From Tubiluchus corallicola (lineage: Eukaryota; Priapulida; Priapulimorpha; Priapulimorphida; Tubiluchidae): a stretch of 64,000 nucleotides of DNA. The notes beneath the pieces are model-generated. The model saw nothing but the letters and a program-made list of their open reading frames with translations, did not search any database and was not told where the DNA came from. Of this stretch, positions 12,487-56,460 are shown piece after piece. The position numbers and the translations under genes were made by a program. Each line of letters begins with the position of its first letter. Position 1 is the stretch's first letter. The DNA lies in NCBI GenBank assembly GCA_030141605.1, contig JAQGDQ010000075.1, positions 310,001 to 374,000 on the forward strand. The letters are read 5' to 3'.

Positions 12487-14061
12487 CATGGCTTCCACAT
12501 TTCAACGTGCACAGGCTGATGACGCTCACCAAACATCTTTCAACAGTGTTTCCTTACCTGATTTTCTCGACACGAACCTGCTGAACATTCATACCTATAA
12601 GTAGTCAATTACTTGGTGATTCTCCCACAGCAAGTGGTTGTTGTTGTTTATTTGTGAGTAAAGATTTAAAATATGTATTTAGGCCTGACCTGAAATTACG
12701 TATGCCGTTTTGTGAAAATATTTGGATAGAAATTATTACTGCAAGCGTTGAAAAACTTAATAAATGGCTTGATATATCGTCATCCTCAGACCCTAAAACA
12801 AGAAATTGAGAATTTTACAAATTTGTTAAACTCTGATGTCGAAAAAATTAATAGTGAACACAAAGAATGCTATATTATGGGTGCTATGAACTTAAATATT
12901 CTTGACTATGAAACTAACGAGGTGATTTTTAACTATGTAACTATGATATGGTCAAACTCATATAAGTCATTAATTACGAAGCCAACCAAAATTGTAGCAA
13001 ACCAAAACCCGTCATGTCTAGATCACATCTACACAAACAACCTTCAGTTAAAAATTGATGCCGGAAAATTCTTTATGATATAAGCGACCATTTGGGGGTT
13101 TTCTGTGTTTTTAACAAGAAAAATTGTAATGATTCAGTTAAGATGCCTATGTGTATTCGTGATTTTAATAGGCTGTCCACAACAAATTTCAAAAACGACA
13201 TATGTATCTCGAGGACAGAATTCTCTGCTGAACTTCAATTGATAGCTGATCCTGAAAAAATGTACAACAATTTTCAGGATAGGATAATTAAAGCACTTGA
13301 CGACCACGCCCCATATAGACGTATTAGTCGTAAAGAAGCCAAACTAAAAAAGAGGCCATGGATTACCCGTGGAATTTTAAAATCAATTAAAACAAAACAG
13401 CGCATGTATGAAAATGTTTTTGAAAGTGGCAATGAAAATCAGAAGAGGAAATACAAAAACTATTCAAACATACTCACCCATATTAAAGAGAAAAGCAAAA
13501 AATGTATTACGTGATGAATTTGAAAATAGTATAACTGATATTAAACGTACTTGGAAACTTATTAATCAAATTGTGAATCGTAAAAGCAAAAACAGTCAAA
13601 TTTCCTGTGTTATTGAAACTAAAAACGTGTTAATGACATCTGCTAAAGATCTTGCTAATAAGTTTAACGAATATTTTTGTAATATAGGTCCCGAATTGGC
13701 CAGTAAGATTCCGTCCACCAATAACTTAATTACTGAATTCTTAGATGCGCCATGTCAGAATATTTTTAAATTCTGTGAATGTTCTACTGCTGACATAGCC
13801 GAAATTATCAAAAACCTTAAATCCAAAAATTCGTGCGGTCTCGATGGGATACCAAGTAAAGTAGTAAAATTATGTAAAGAGGGAATAGCGGCACCATTGG
13901 CTACTATATTTAACGCTTCTTTTCAAACAGGAATATTCCCTAAAAATCTTAAATGCTCTAAAGTAGTACCTATTCATAAATCTGAATCTACTAAAGTCCT
14001 TAATAACTACAGACTAATACCCATATTACCAACTGCGTCAAAAATTATAGAAAGATTAGTA

Positions 14062-15032
14062 CCGTAAAACGGGGTGAGTTCGCCACTTTTTAGGGGTATT
14101 TTTTTACGTTTCCTGCCATAGCAAGAGAATTACCAAACCAATTTTCTTAGTTCAAGCTTTATATTGCCTTTCGAATGAAACACTATCGTGGGGTGAATTC
14201 GCCATTAACGATTTTACACTCTTTAATGCCATTCTAGGCAGCTGAAGTTAACTGGTTGTGATTGGCTGGTTGGGGGTGAGTTCGCCACCCTATGAAAAAA
14301 TTATGAAAAATGTCTAGTTTTAGTTTTCAAATAGAAACTTCTACGTTGGCAAGGAAGGCTTGAACGTCTTGTGCACTGATCTTTTCGCGGGCGCCCTTGA
14401 TGTTGCCAGCCGCTCTGAAAACCAGATTGTTCCTTCGGGCGAATGATTTGACAAAGTCTATTCCAGGGGTGTTTGCCTTGAATCGTCGTTCCCGGATTCC
14501 CTTCGCGTCAAGAACACTCTTAATCAGTAGTCGGAGATCGATGGCAGTCATTGGGAACTCCCATTCAGCGGCCACTTGGAGTGTTGGCGATTTCGTGCTC
14601 CTCGGCGGCGGAGAACACTGGCTGACCTCCGGTCTTCAGCGGATGACTACCTGAGAGTTTGTCAGAAAGGGTCTTTCTTGGAACTCCGAATTGCCTCGCC
14701 CCTGCACTGATTGTCCTGTTGGTATTCTTGACGGCATGTAGGGCAGCTTCCAGAGCTTCTGGGGTATAATATTGTTATCTATGACCCGGTACAGGGGTGT
14801 AGGTGCGTGGCATGTTAAGTAGCAAGAAATAGTAGACAAATAATATGTAGCGCAGAATGGAGTACTTCTAGAGCGAATTGAAAAAAGATAACTGTCGCAA
14901 ACTGTTTATAATGACGGTGATCATGATATCTGTTCATTAAACACTGAACAATAGTTACAGCAAACCTACAATGGCCCTTACGTAAGGGGTGGCGAACTCA
15001 CCCTCGGGTGGCGAACTCACCCCGTTTTACGG
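14062..15032 (-). mobile_element. 971-bp pogo-like DNA transposon inserted in LINE E
   Basis: Perfect 25-bp terminal inverted repeats begin CCGTAAAACGGGGTGAGTTC. They are flanked by TA at 14,060-14,061 and 15,033-15,034, the expected Tc1/mariner/pogo target duplication. Removing the element and one TA restores the LINE RT frame exactly across the junction (IERLV joined to FNQLTN). The terminal core GGGGTGAGTTCGCCA recurs inside both ends, at 14,190 and 14,273 on the left and inverted at 14,989-15,003 on the right, likely as transposase-binding sites. It encodes only the DNA-binding part of a transposase, so it is non-autonomous. Confidence 0.92.
14327..14813 (-). pseudogene. Pogo-type transposase, DNA-binding half only
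   Basis: The minus-strand frame starts MPRTYTPVPGH, then has a TAA two codons later. It continues as a psq-type helix-turn-helix (YYTPEALEAALHAVKN, ISAGARQFGVPRKTLSDKL). A one-base shift near 14,573 leads into a CENP-B-type HTH: AAEWEFPMTAIDLRLLIKS, GIRERRFK, and then DFVKSFARRN. It stops at 14,327. The DDE catalytic domain expected after this is absent. Family assignment rests on recognised pogo/CENP-B transposase motifs and on the TA-flanked ends. Confidence 0.85.
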
Positions 15033-16547
15033 TATTTAATCAGCTCACTAACTTTATTAATGAGAAAAATATTTTATATGACTATCAATTTGGCTTTCGT
15101 GAACCCCATTCGACCCAGTATGCTTTATTTGAAATTACTGACCGTATCTATGAAGCTCTTGATAATAAAAAATACTATTTCGTTTATTTATTAATCTAAC
15201 TAAAGCCTTTGACACAGTTGATTTTGATATTCTTCTGCAAAAATTATTTATTTGACAGAGAACATTGTGTTTAAATTCAAAATGTTTGTTCTGAGCTTAT
15301 GAAAATTACTTGTGGTGTACCGCAATGGTCAATTTTGGGACCATTGCTTTTTTGGTGTACATCAATGGTCTGCCTAACATATCCAAACTGCTCAGTTTTA
15401 GATTATTTGCAGACGATGCGAAAATATTTTATTTAAATACTTCTTTAAATGAAATTCAAAATGTCATAAATGCAGAGTTGCCTATGTTAAGTATGTTGTT
15501 TTGCACCAATAAATTATTGTTAAACCTAAAAAAACTAGCTATGTTATTTCAAGAGGTAGATCAAATATAAATACTGAAAATTTTAAAGTTTGCCTTAATG
15601 GATGTAATGCTAAATACTTATAATGGATGTATAAATTTATATATAAATTCTTAGGTGTAATTTTAGACAACAAAATGACTTGGAAACAGCACATAAATTA
15701 TATAAAGGTAAAACTTGCTCGGTCTTGTGGTGTATTATATAAATTAGGCTTGTATACTCATGTAGAAACTCTTGTAAAGTTTACTTTGCTATTGTTTACC
15801 CTTATCTTTGCTATGGATTATTAAGTTATGGATCTGCTTTTGATACGAATCTCAAACCTCTACAAACTTTACAAAACAAATGTATTAGGTTATAAACTTC
15901 CACAATTAACAAATCGTGATCACTTGTATTATAGCCATAGATATCTTAGAATTAACGAATTGTATCACCGCGAATGTCTTTTGTTTCTGTACAAATATTA
16001 TAATGGGCTCCTTCTTCCTACATTTGTCAATTATTTAACTTCTGTTCAACAAATCCATAACTGTTTTACTCGTAGAGCTTTTGGTAACTTTTATCCTCCT
16101 GCCATTCACACTAGTTACGGTTACCGAAATCCTTCATGTACTGCTATGCAACAATGGGCTCAAATTCCTCCTTGGGCAAAAGAATTGTAATTACAACGTT
16201 CTAAAAAGCATATATTTGATTTGTTACTAATATGTTACCTAACCTGCTAATTTGAGTTTTTAGATACCTCTAATCTCCTCTGTCTGTATTATTATCATTA
16301 ATTGTTTTAATAGCTGAATATTGTTTTAACTTTGAGCTATTTTGTATGTACTACATGTGTTTGCGCAGTCTCCGGGTGAGTCTCGAAAGCTCACGCTCCT
16401 ACTCTCCTCGAGACTGATTTGTACAATTTCCAAACCGTTTTTATTATTGCATTGTTATTTTCATTATGTAAATGGTTTAATGTTTTGTGTTCAAATCAGC
16501 CAAATAAAAAACTTTTGAAGTGAACTGAATTGAAAGATCGATAGATA

Positions 16548-16569
16548 GACAGACAGACAGCAGTCAGTC

Positions 16570-16618
<49 letters not shown>

Positions 16619-16660
16619 CACAGACAAACAGACAGTTAAATAGATAGGCGGAGAGAGGAG
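16548..16660. repeat. (GACA)n tract at the 3' end of LINE E
   Basis: GATAGATAGACAGACAG and similar units directly follow the LINE 3' end. Later units vary (CAGACACACAGACAAACAG). Confidence 0.9.
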
Positions 16661-16666
16661 AGGGAA

Positions 16667-16838
<172 letters not shown>

Positions 16839-16839
16839 G

Positions 16840-17879
16840 TCTTGTAAGCCTTATGGTCTGTTGTGCCGAGCCGGCTATATAATTTGTATAGTAAATTGCT
16901 TTCATTCCGAAGGTCTAATTTTAATCTATTCCAAAGGTCATTCTCTTCACATCAAATTCCTATTATTAAACTCTTCTTCTTCCATGATAACATCAATCAT
17001 AGCCATTTAAATTGTGCACGGAAGGCAAACTCTAAGCCTTGCGTAAAGACACGAACAAATTTAAGAAGATTTTACCAAAAGTGGTTTAATGAATCGGTGC
17101 GTAGAACGTTCCTGTGCATAAACAAGTGTACGAAAAAATTGTTCACATCATTAATGTGAATCCCAACCCAGGCTTCCTAGATGTGTAAAGTGATCCACCC
17201 GATTGAGCATGTTGATGTTGGTGATGTTGCACCCACCGACAACAAAACAATTAACTCATTGGTTTTCTTGAACTGCTTGCTTAGTTTAGCACATTAGCTA
17301 AGTCGTTTTTGTGCATTCCATACAATACCTAGGTAATTTATAAAGTATCTAGGAAAAGTTTGATGTAACATAAATTATGTTCATTTTACACATTGCCAAA
17401 GTCACTTTACATATTTTATATAATTCCTAGCTATTATCAAAACATCTCGGCAAAGTGTCACTTTAAGTGTGAAAGAGTCGCAGCAAAAAGATTTATTTCA
17501 TTCTTTTCCTAAAATGCATAGGCGTTATATGAAATGTATAGGAATTTTATAAAATGTCTTAACTGCACACATTGCCTATAACATATGTATAGTCTACGCC
17601 GTAAAAAGGTTAAAATCCACAAAATTGCAATATAGGTAAAATCTTACCAAAATCTTACCAAACGTCACAGAACAATAGCAGTACTCGACAAAAAGCACAA
17701 AACAAAGCATGAACAGTTTCGGTCATTTTAAAACTGGTTAGCTCTGCAAGTTTCTCAAATTTCGCATGCTACTGAGACAGCATAATTGAAAATGCAGGGC
17801 TGATGTGGTACAACTTCAGGAAGCAACCATTTTGAAAACTCGCCCGAACAGCGTTATTACACTCTTATTTTCTGCATTT
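16840..17879. other. No gene seen
   Basis: AT-rich DNA with no recognised motif. A plus frame at 16,863-17,159 has no splice sites or known domain. Confidence 0.5.
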
Positions 17880-18860
17880 ACTTTTGACTTATTTGTCCGA
17901 ATCTTGGTCATATTTTTGTTCCTGCAACCGAATATTATGCAGAAAGTCTAACAATAGCTCCAGCAACTACACACCTGCACCTATACAGAGCCTGGCTAAT
18001 CTGCCAACATTTGTTTCGAAATCTTGCAAATGGTACTCATGGTCCTCTTTAGCTTTGAACATAGTGCTGTCAAAGTGCAGAGTAATTTAGTTAACCAGGT
18101 GTACGGGTTTACTGAAAGTACGAAGTGTTACTGAAAACAAATGTGTCGTTGGGCACAATCTCATCAGGGCCATCGTATCAATGGAGCTAAAATGATCGAT
18201 GATGGATTGCTCGTAGGTTCCATTTTTCTTAAACAAAGTAGTTAGATTAACAATCTCTTTGGCATTTGCGAATTCGCGAGTGAGATCCTGGCCTGCATGC
18301 TGAAGTATCGAAACAAAATACCTTCTACATCTGACTGGTGGGTGAGCCTTTATTCCACCGGTTGTGTATTTTTTAGCGCTACATTCACTGGTTTGACATG
18401 ATTAGACACATTTGCATAAGGAAGTGAGATAATCATCTATATCATTGAATTCCTCCTAGGAATTTTCACATACTGTTCAGCCATAGCCTCCATCGTCTTA
18501 GCTATTCTGTTGCATGGTCCTAAGGTCAGGCGAACAAGTCTGTCTGCTATAGGCAGAGTAGAATCATAGCAACTGCATTTCACAAATGCATTGTTCTGAG
18601 AAGCGTGTGTCTATGCAAGTGTAGCCTTTTCCATAAACGTCGTAATACTTAATTTGTTCTTCTTCAGTTTCACTTGTGTAGGTGATACAATCACGTGTGT
18701 ATCATTGAAGTGTTTATTCGAGTATTGTGCGATTACAAAATCAATTTCGTCATACAAAATAGTGTTTCTGAATTTCAAAGCGAACCTTGCCCCTTTTACA
18801 CAAAGGAATAGGTACTATTCGCAGGTGTTAATTAATATAGGCCTATTATAGTCGTTATTA
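17880..18860 (-). pseudogene. Decayed coding-like DNA, unrecognised
   Basis: All three minus-strand frames carry stretches that look like real protein and hand over to one another. Examples are TEEEQIKYYDVYGKGYTCID near 18,650, DRLVRLTLGPCNRIAKTMEA near 18,520, and a clean run of about 75 codons from RRYFVSILQHAGQDLTREFA (18,335) to HLFSVTLRTF (18,120). The pattern suits an old protein-coding sequence broken by frameshifts. It lies just downstream of the last RhoGEF exon I found but does not resemble a PH domain. Family unknown; transposon origin is possible. Confidence 0.4.
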
Positions 18861-18899
18861 ATATAGGCCTATGTTAGATAAAGTAACACGCATCCATAC

Positions 18900-52102
<33,203 letters not shown>

Positions 52103-52319
52103 CTACAAAAAACAAACAAACAGAATACACATCTAATTTAAAAGTTAGTTCGTTAATTAGTTAATTAATTAGTTAGTTAATTAATATTTGAAATGCCGAG
52201 GTCTCTGTTGGCTACAGTAGTAAGTAACGCCAAGCCTGTGTGGTAAGTGGATTTAAGAACTCAAGGTGGTTAAATTAATTTATTGTCTGCACCTCATTAC
52301 TCACTAGTGCTGCCTGTGA

Positions 52320-52560
52320 TCATTAAATTTTACTATTTTAACATATTAAAAAGATGGCTGACTTGACACCTTTTGGTCGGCTCGCTATCCTCTCTCCTTT
52401 TCACTTATTACTAGCAATTAGGCCCTATTTACCAGTATAGTATTCAACTATGGCACCTTTGTAGACTGGAAGTAGTTATTGTACATTTGTAAATTGGAGA
52501 AAAAAAATAAATTTCAATTCAATTTCTAATACAATACAATACAATTCAATTCAAATTTGC
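52320..52560 (+). mobile_element. LINE 3' UTR remnant
   Basis: TTGTAAATTGGAGAAAAAAATAAATTTC followed by (ACAAT)n resembles the 3' end of CR1/L2-like elements and that of LINE E (TGAATTGAA). No coding part remains. It lies just upstream of the RhoGEF start exon. Confidence 0.4.
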
Positions 52561-54145
52561 GAAATCAGTAACAAACGAGAGAGGTATTAATGCATATAAG
52601 TTCAGGCACATCAGCATCATGGTGTATTAGAGGCTGTTTCAAGTCTCTGTCGAAACTCATAAACTGGGTGTACCTAGTGGATTACAACGTTAAAGTCTTG
52701 GTCGATTAAATTTACTTCCTTTTACTAATAAGATATCAGTATACTTTGACGTGGGTATCAGGCTTATCAACACAAACTGAGTGCAAGCCTAAATGGCGGG
52801 TGTGAATTGGCTTTAACAATTAATTTTTTCTGCACATTTTCATTCTAACCCGACAGGATCATGTCGCACTTCAATAAGGTACAAGTCCTTGGGCGTTTAT
52901 GTACGAATTCCTAAATACTGTGACTGCTGACATATACACAGATAAATTTTTTGATAATCGTCAAACAGTCAGGTCTTACATTCACACAATAAATAGGACA
53001 TAAAAGCAGAGTCTAGCTTGAGCCACAAATACAGCATTCTTTTTGAAAACGAAGGACAAGTTCCTATTCCCAAAAGCACAGTATTTGTGCACAAGCTGGC
53101 GGTTTTTAAACGTGAAATAATATAACAGAATCAAATGGGCATTTTCAATAATGGGTGAGCCGGTTAGCCTAATTATATATAAAATTTACGCGATTTTATT
53201 TGAAAATTACCACAATTAATTGGAGCTTTGTCTTCGTCAGCACCGTTAAATACCATCATTTTGTTTTCTCGGCCCTCACACGCACACTCCGCATACACAG
53301 TACAAAAATTCAATCGCGTGCAACTACATCTACATTTTTGTTGTTCGATTATTTGCTTTGTTATTTTTTTGTTGTTTTAGACTGAAGTAAGTTGAAGATA
53401 GCGCATACGGCCAGCCGAAACTTACCCAACAAAGTGTTGGAAGATTGTAATGTTGTAATGTTAGGGGATAAAATTGCTTTTAAAGGTTTAGCTGTTGAAT
53501 TCTGAGAATAATGGTAGTCAGTTATTAGTACATTATCAACAAAAGTATCGGAATTCAATAATTATTTAACTGTCAAGAAATAAACTTGTTGCAGTTTGAT
53601 GGGCTTGAGGAGAGATTCAAGAGAACGCATTCGACCGCGACAAAAATAAACAAACGCAAAAAGCAACAGCAAAAGCGTATGAAATAAAACACCTTGAGGC
53701 CAAATTTTACAATCACCTATTTAGCGTAAAATAAACCTACCAATGTTGACTAAACCTCAGAGAAATAACTCAAACCACGTGTGCAAATAAACTTCTTGCA
53801 AAAAATGTGTAAACTACAGATTAATTAACAGATTCTTTTCATTGTGAAATTGACTGAATAAACGTAACGTTGTTTTCAAGGAACTACTTTTATTCTTTGT
53901 TTAGTCTCACGATTTTAGAAGCAAAGTGCTTTCAAAATTTTGCATCAAACAGCAGCGTCTTTTGCTATGAAAGCAGATGTTAAAGGTTTTGCCTCCAAAG
54001 TAATCTTTTCAGTTTTTCACATGTTAGAAAGCGGTGTTTCGTAAAAAAATACAGTAATAAATCAAGAAAAGGGGCAGCAAATGTGTCTGTGCGTGCTTCC
54101 TATGGCGACGGTTGTTGTGAAGAGGTAGTGCCGATTTGCACAGTC
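52561..54145. other. Probable shared upstream region, no gene assigned
   Basis: This lies between the minus-strand RhoGEF gene and the plus-strand small gene, so promoters and 5' non-coding exons of both are expected here. I found no clear core promoter element. Confidence 0.4.
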
Positions 54146-55653
54146 ATGAACGTGAACAAACGAAGCGATTTTGAGGAAAGGTATTATAGGCTTTGCTGCA
54201 AAACCATTCTTTCCCAATTACTGGTCTGTCATCCACAACTTTATAGATTTGCTCTCAGAATTTTTTGCTCAAATTCCTTCTAGAGCATTGGTGGTTTCAT
54301 TTTTTGTATTTTGGCGTAATTTCAAACTTTACAATTTCATTAAAGTATACCCCATAATTTTTAATAGGACCTATCTATTATGACTGCAGAGAGCGCGAAC
54401 GAATTAATTCTAGAACGAATCTAGTTTCAGTTTTCAAAAAAAAAATCAATTTGTACGCTGTGTGCACGTAGGACAATGAAAATGTTTGAACATCATTTAT
54501 TGATACTCTCCATATAATCGATTAAGACCCACTTCGAAAAAACTAGAATGACCCAAATTCAACCTACATTCAATGTGATGCTACTATGCATGTCAATTTA
54601 CACAGAAAAACTGCATGAAAACATGGTTACAGGGATTTACATTACATCCGGCGAGCTACTCACAGAGAAGTCATTATTGCCTTGGTAATGCAAGCAGTAA
54701 CTTATTTTCCTGCTTCCTACCAACAAATTATTATTTTGCCGCCAGTTTGAAATTTCACGCCATCAATTCCAATATCCCACAATCCCACTGACCAATTCCA
54801 ACTTTTCTTATAATGCTAACGTTCTAAGAAAATGACTAAACTAAGTAAACAATAACAAAAAATGTAAAACAGACAGCAAACAAACAAATGAAAGCAAACA
54901 AATGAATGAAGAGACAGACAAACAGACAACTAAGCAAAAATAAAAAATAAACAATAAACAAATGCGCAAGCAAATAGCCAAGTGTACAAACTCACAGTTA
55001 AAATGAGCAAATGAGAGAATAAACGAATAAACAAGCACAAACACAAACACGCAAGTAAACAAAAAAGCAAATTACTGAGCGAGCAAGCAAGCACGGACGA
55101 GCGCATAAACGTTCAAAACATTTTAAACCTGTTAGAAATTTTAAGTCTACTAAGCACATTAACATACAATTGACGCATTTAGCAGTGCCTAATGAAGTAG
55201 CCTCAAGTCTCTGATAAACGGATAAAAAGCTATAGATCAATTTTTACAGCCGGACTCCTAAATTTCGGTTTCACTTATGTGGTAATGAATATTTGAACAC
55301 AAAGAAAAATGTTGTCCACTCAAACGGTCATTTTCGTCGATTTGCAGATTCCGCTCTCGCGTCAGGATCATCTCGAAACTATCTTCCTGGTTTTGGCGGC
55401 GCCTTTGGCAAAGGAACTTTCCCAAATTACACAGCGATGATAACAAATTTACAAAAAAGAACGTAAATGTTCTTTTTACAGTCCAGAGGAAAATGCAAGA
55501 ATCTGGAAAAGTGTACCTGATGGTGATCGTAAAAATGCCCTGCCGATTCCTGAAGCATTTGCAATTAGCGAACAAGCAATTTTACTAAAGAATGCTGGCG
55601 TTGATGACGATTTGAGAAGAATGATTTATGGTTCACTTATAAGACACTTGTAG
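54146..55653 (+). CDS. Three-exon gene for a 139-residue protein, with a 19-nt intron
   Basis: Exons 54146-54180, 55250-55462 and 55482-55653. The first intron has AAAG|GTATTA and TTTTTACAG; the second is GTAAATGTTCTTTTTACAG. Phases agree at both joins. The product starts MNVNKRSDFEES, continues RTPKFRFHLCGNEYL and SSRNYLPGFGGAFGKGTFPN, then PEENARIWKSVPDGDRKNAL and ends MIYGSLIRHL. There is no signal peptide, membrane segment or known domain. The soluble, Gly/Pro-punctuated style faintly recalls ciliary microtubule-inner proteins, but this is only an impression. AATAAA at 55,833-55,838 is a plausible poly(A) signal. Exon 3 (56 codons) is convincingly coding. The start exon is less sure. Confidence 0.65.
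54840..55095. repeat. AAACAAAC/AAATGAAT-rich low-complexity DNA
   Basis: Irregular CAAACAAATGAA-type units in the first intron of the small gene. Confidence 0.7.
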
Positions 55654-55902
55654 ACGATCCACAGGACAACCGTAATGGTCTGATATAATACAACGAAGAT
55701 GTCCAGTTCTCACTTAAAGGTAGCCTTTAAGAAATACTAGTCGGCATACAGGGAAGGTAATAACTGGGAGATGGGACGCAATACACAGTAAAATTCATTA
55801 AAACACTGACGGTGAGGACAGAGAAGAGATAGAATAAATACGACTCACTCGTACTATTTAGTCGAGGGACTTGCTGAAATCAAGATCGTGGATTAGAAAC
55901 GA

Positions 55903-56460
55903 CGTCAATGCCACCATCTTGAATTCAAGATGGCAAATCTAAAATCCGACCCTGTCAATCGATGCAGAATTGGTTCTAGGATATTTCTTTTATTACGATC
56001 TACTGCGAATTGGTGGAGCTTTAGGTTTTTCTCTAAAACGATGTTGTTGTTGCAAAATTAAAAAAACAAAACAAAATGGCAGATGAAAAATCCAAATCCA
56101 AGTCCGTCAGTCGATGCAGAATTTGCTTTAGTATATTTCTATGAATTCAATGACGATCCATCTGCGGGGCATTAGGCTTTTTTTCGGAAATGATGTTATC
56201 GCGGCCGTCTTGAATTTCACATAAAACGGCGAGCGAAACATCTGATTCAGCTAGTCGATGGGAAAATTGTTTTAAGGTATTCCTGAAAACTTTCATGACG
56301 ATCCATAGTTAGGCTTTTGTCGAAAATTATCTTATCGCTGCCATCTTGAATACAAAATGACTCGGTCAATCGATGCGGAATTTATTTTAGTACATTCACG
56401 TTGTGTTTCATGACAATCAAGTGCGACGCATCGGAGCTTCATAGTTTTTCAAAAGGTCAT
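55903..56460 (+). repeat. Tandem array of about 140-bp units, forward block
   Basis: Four diverged units, each with GCCATCTTGAATT, then GTCAATCGATGCAGAATT, TTTAGTATATTTC, a GACGATCC core and CGAAAATGATGTTATCGC. Unit starts lie near 55,911, 56,050, 56,201 and 56,337. The same family is inverted at 58,430-59,101. Confidence 0.85.

Larger units (their letters stand above)
12610..16190 (+). pseudogene. LINE E ORF2, endonuclease-reverse transcriptase, broken
   Basis: The endonuclease is N-terminally truncated; it starts near FVSKDLKYVFRPDLKLR and shows IYRHPQ and later ISDHLGVF. The RT follows: KNSCGLDGIPSKVVK near 13,820, PTASKIIERLV at the transposon insertion, then FGFREPHSTQYALF, LTKAFDTVDFD, CGVPQWSILGPLLF (Trp replaces the usual Gly) and the catalytic box LFADDAKIF at about 15,395-15,425. 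The thumb shows FLGVILDNKMTWKQHINYI. Frameshifts occur near 12,745, 13,085, 13,505, 15,190 and 15,825, with stops in between. The catalytic Asp pair is preserved although the frame is lost. Confidence 0.85.
11120..16545 (+). mobile_element. Near-complete but decayed non-LTR retrotransposon (LINE E)
   Basis: The order is 5' leader, ORF1 (nucleic-acid binding, zinc knuckles), partial AP endonuclease, reverse transcriptase, C-terminal region and 3' UTR, all on the plus strand. The end is marked by CAAATAAAAAACTTTTGAAG and then TGAATTGAA, immediately followed by GATA/GACA repeats. Both ORFs carry stops and frameshifts, so it cannot move by itself. ORF1 knuckles plus an AP endonuclease suggest the Jockey/I or CR1/L2 side of the LINE tree; the exact clade needs a tree. 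A pogo-like element sits inside at 14,062-15,032. Confidence 0.85.

Noticed and set aside
55258-55575. 105-codon minus-strand frame
   Set aside because: Antisense to the two convincing plus-strand exons of the small gene, whose phases and splice sites are better supported.
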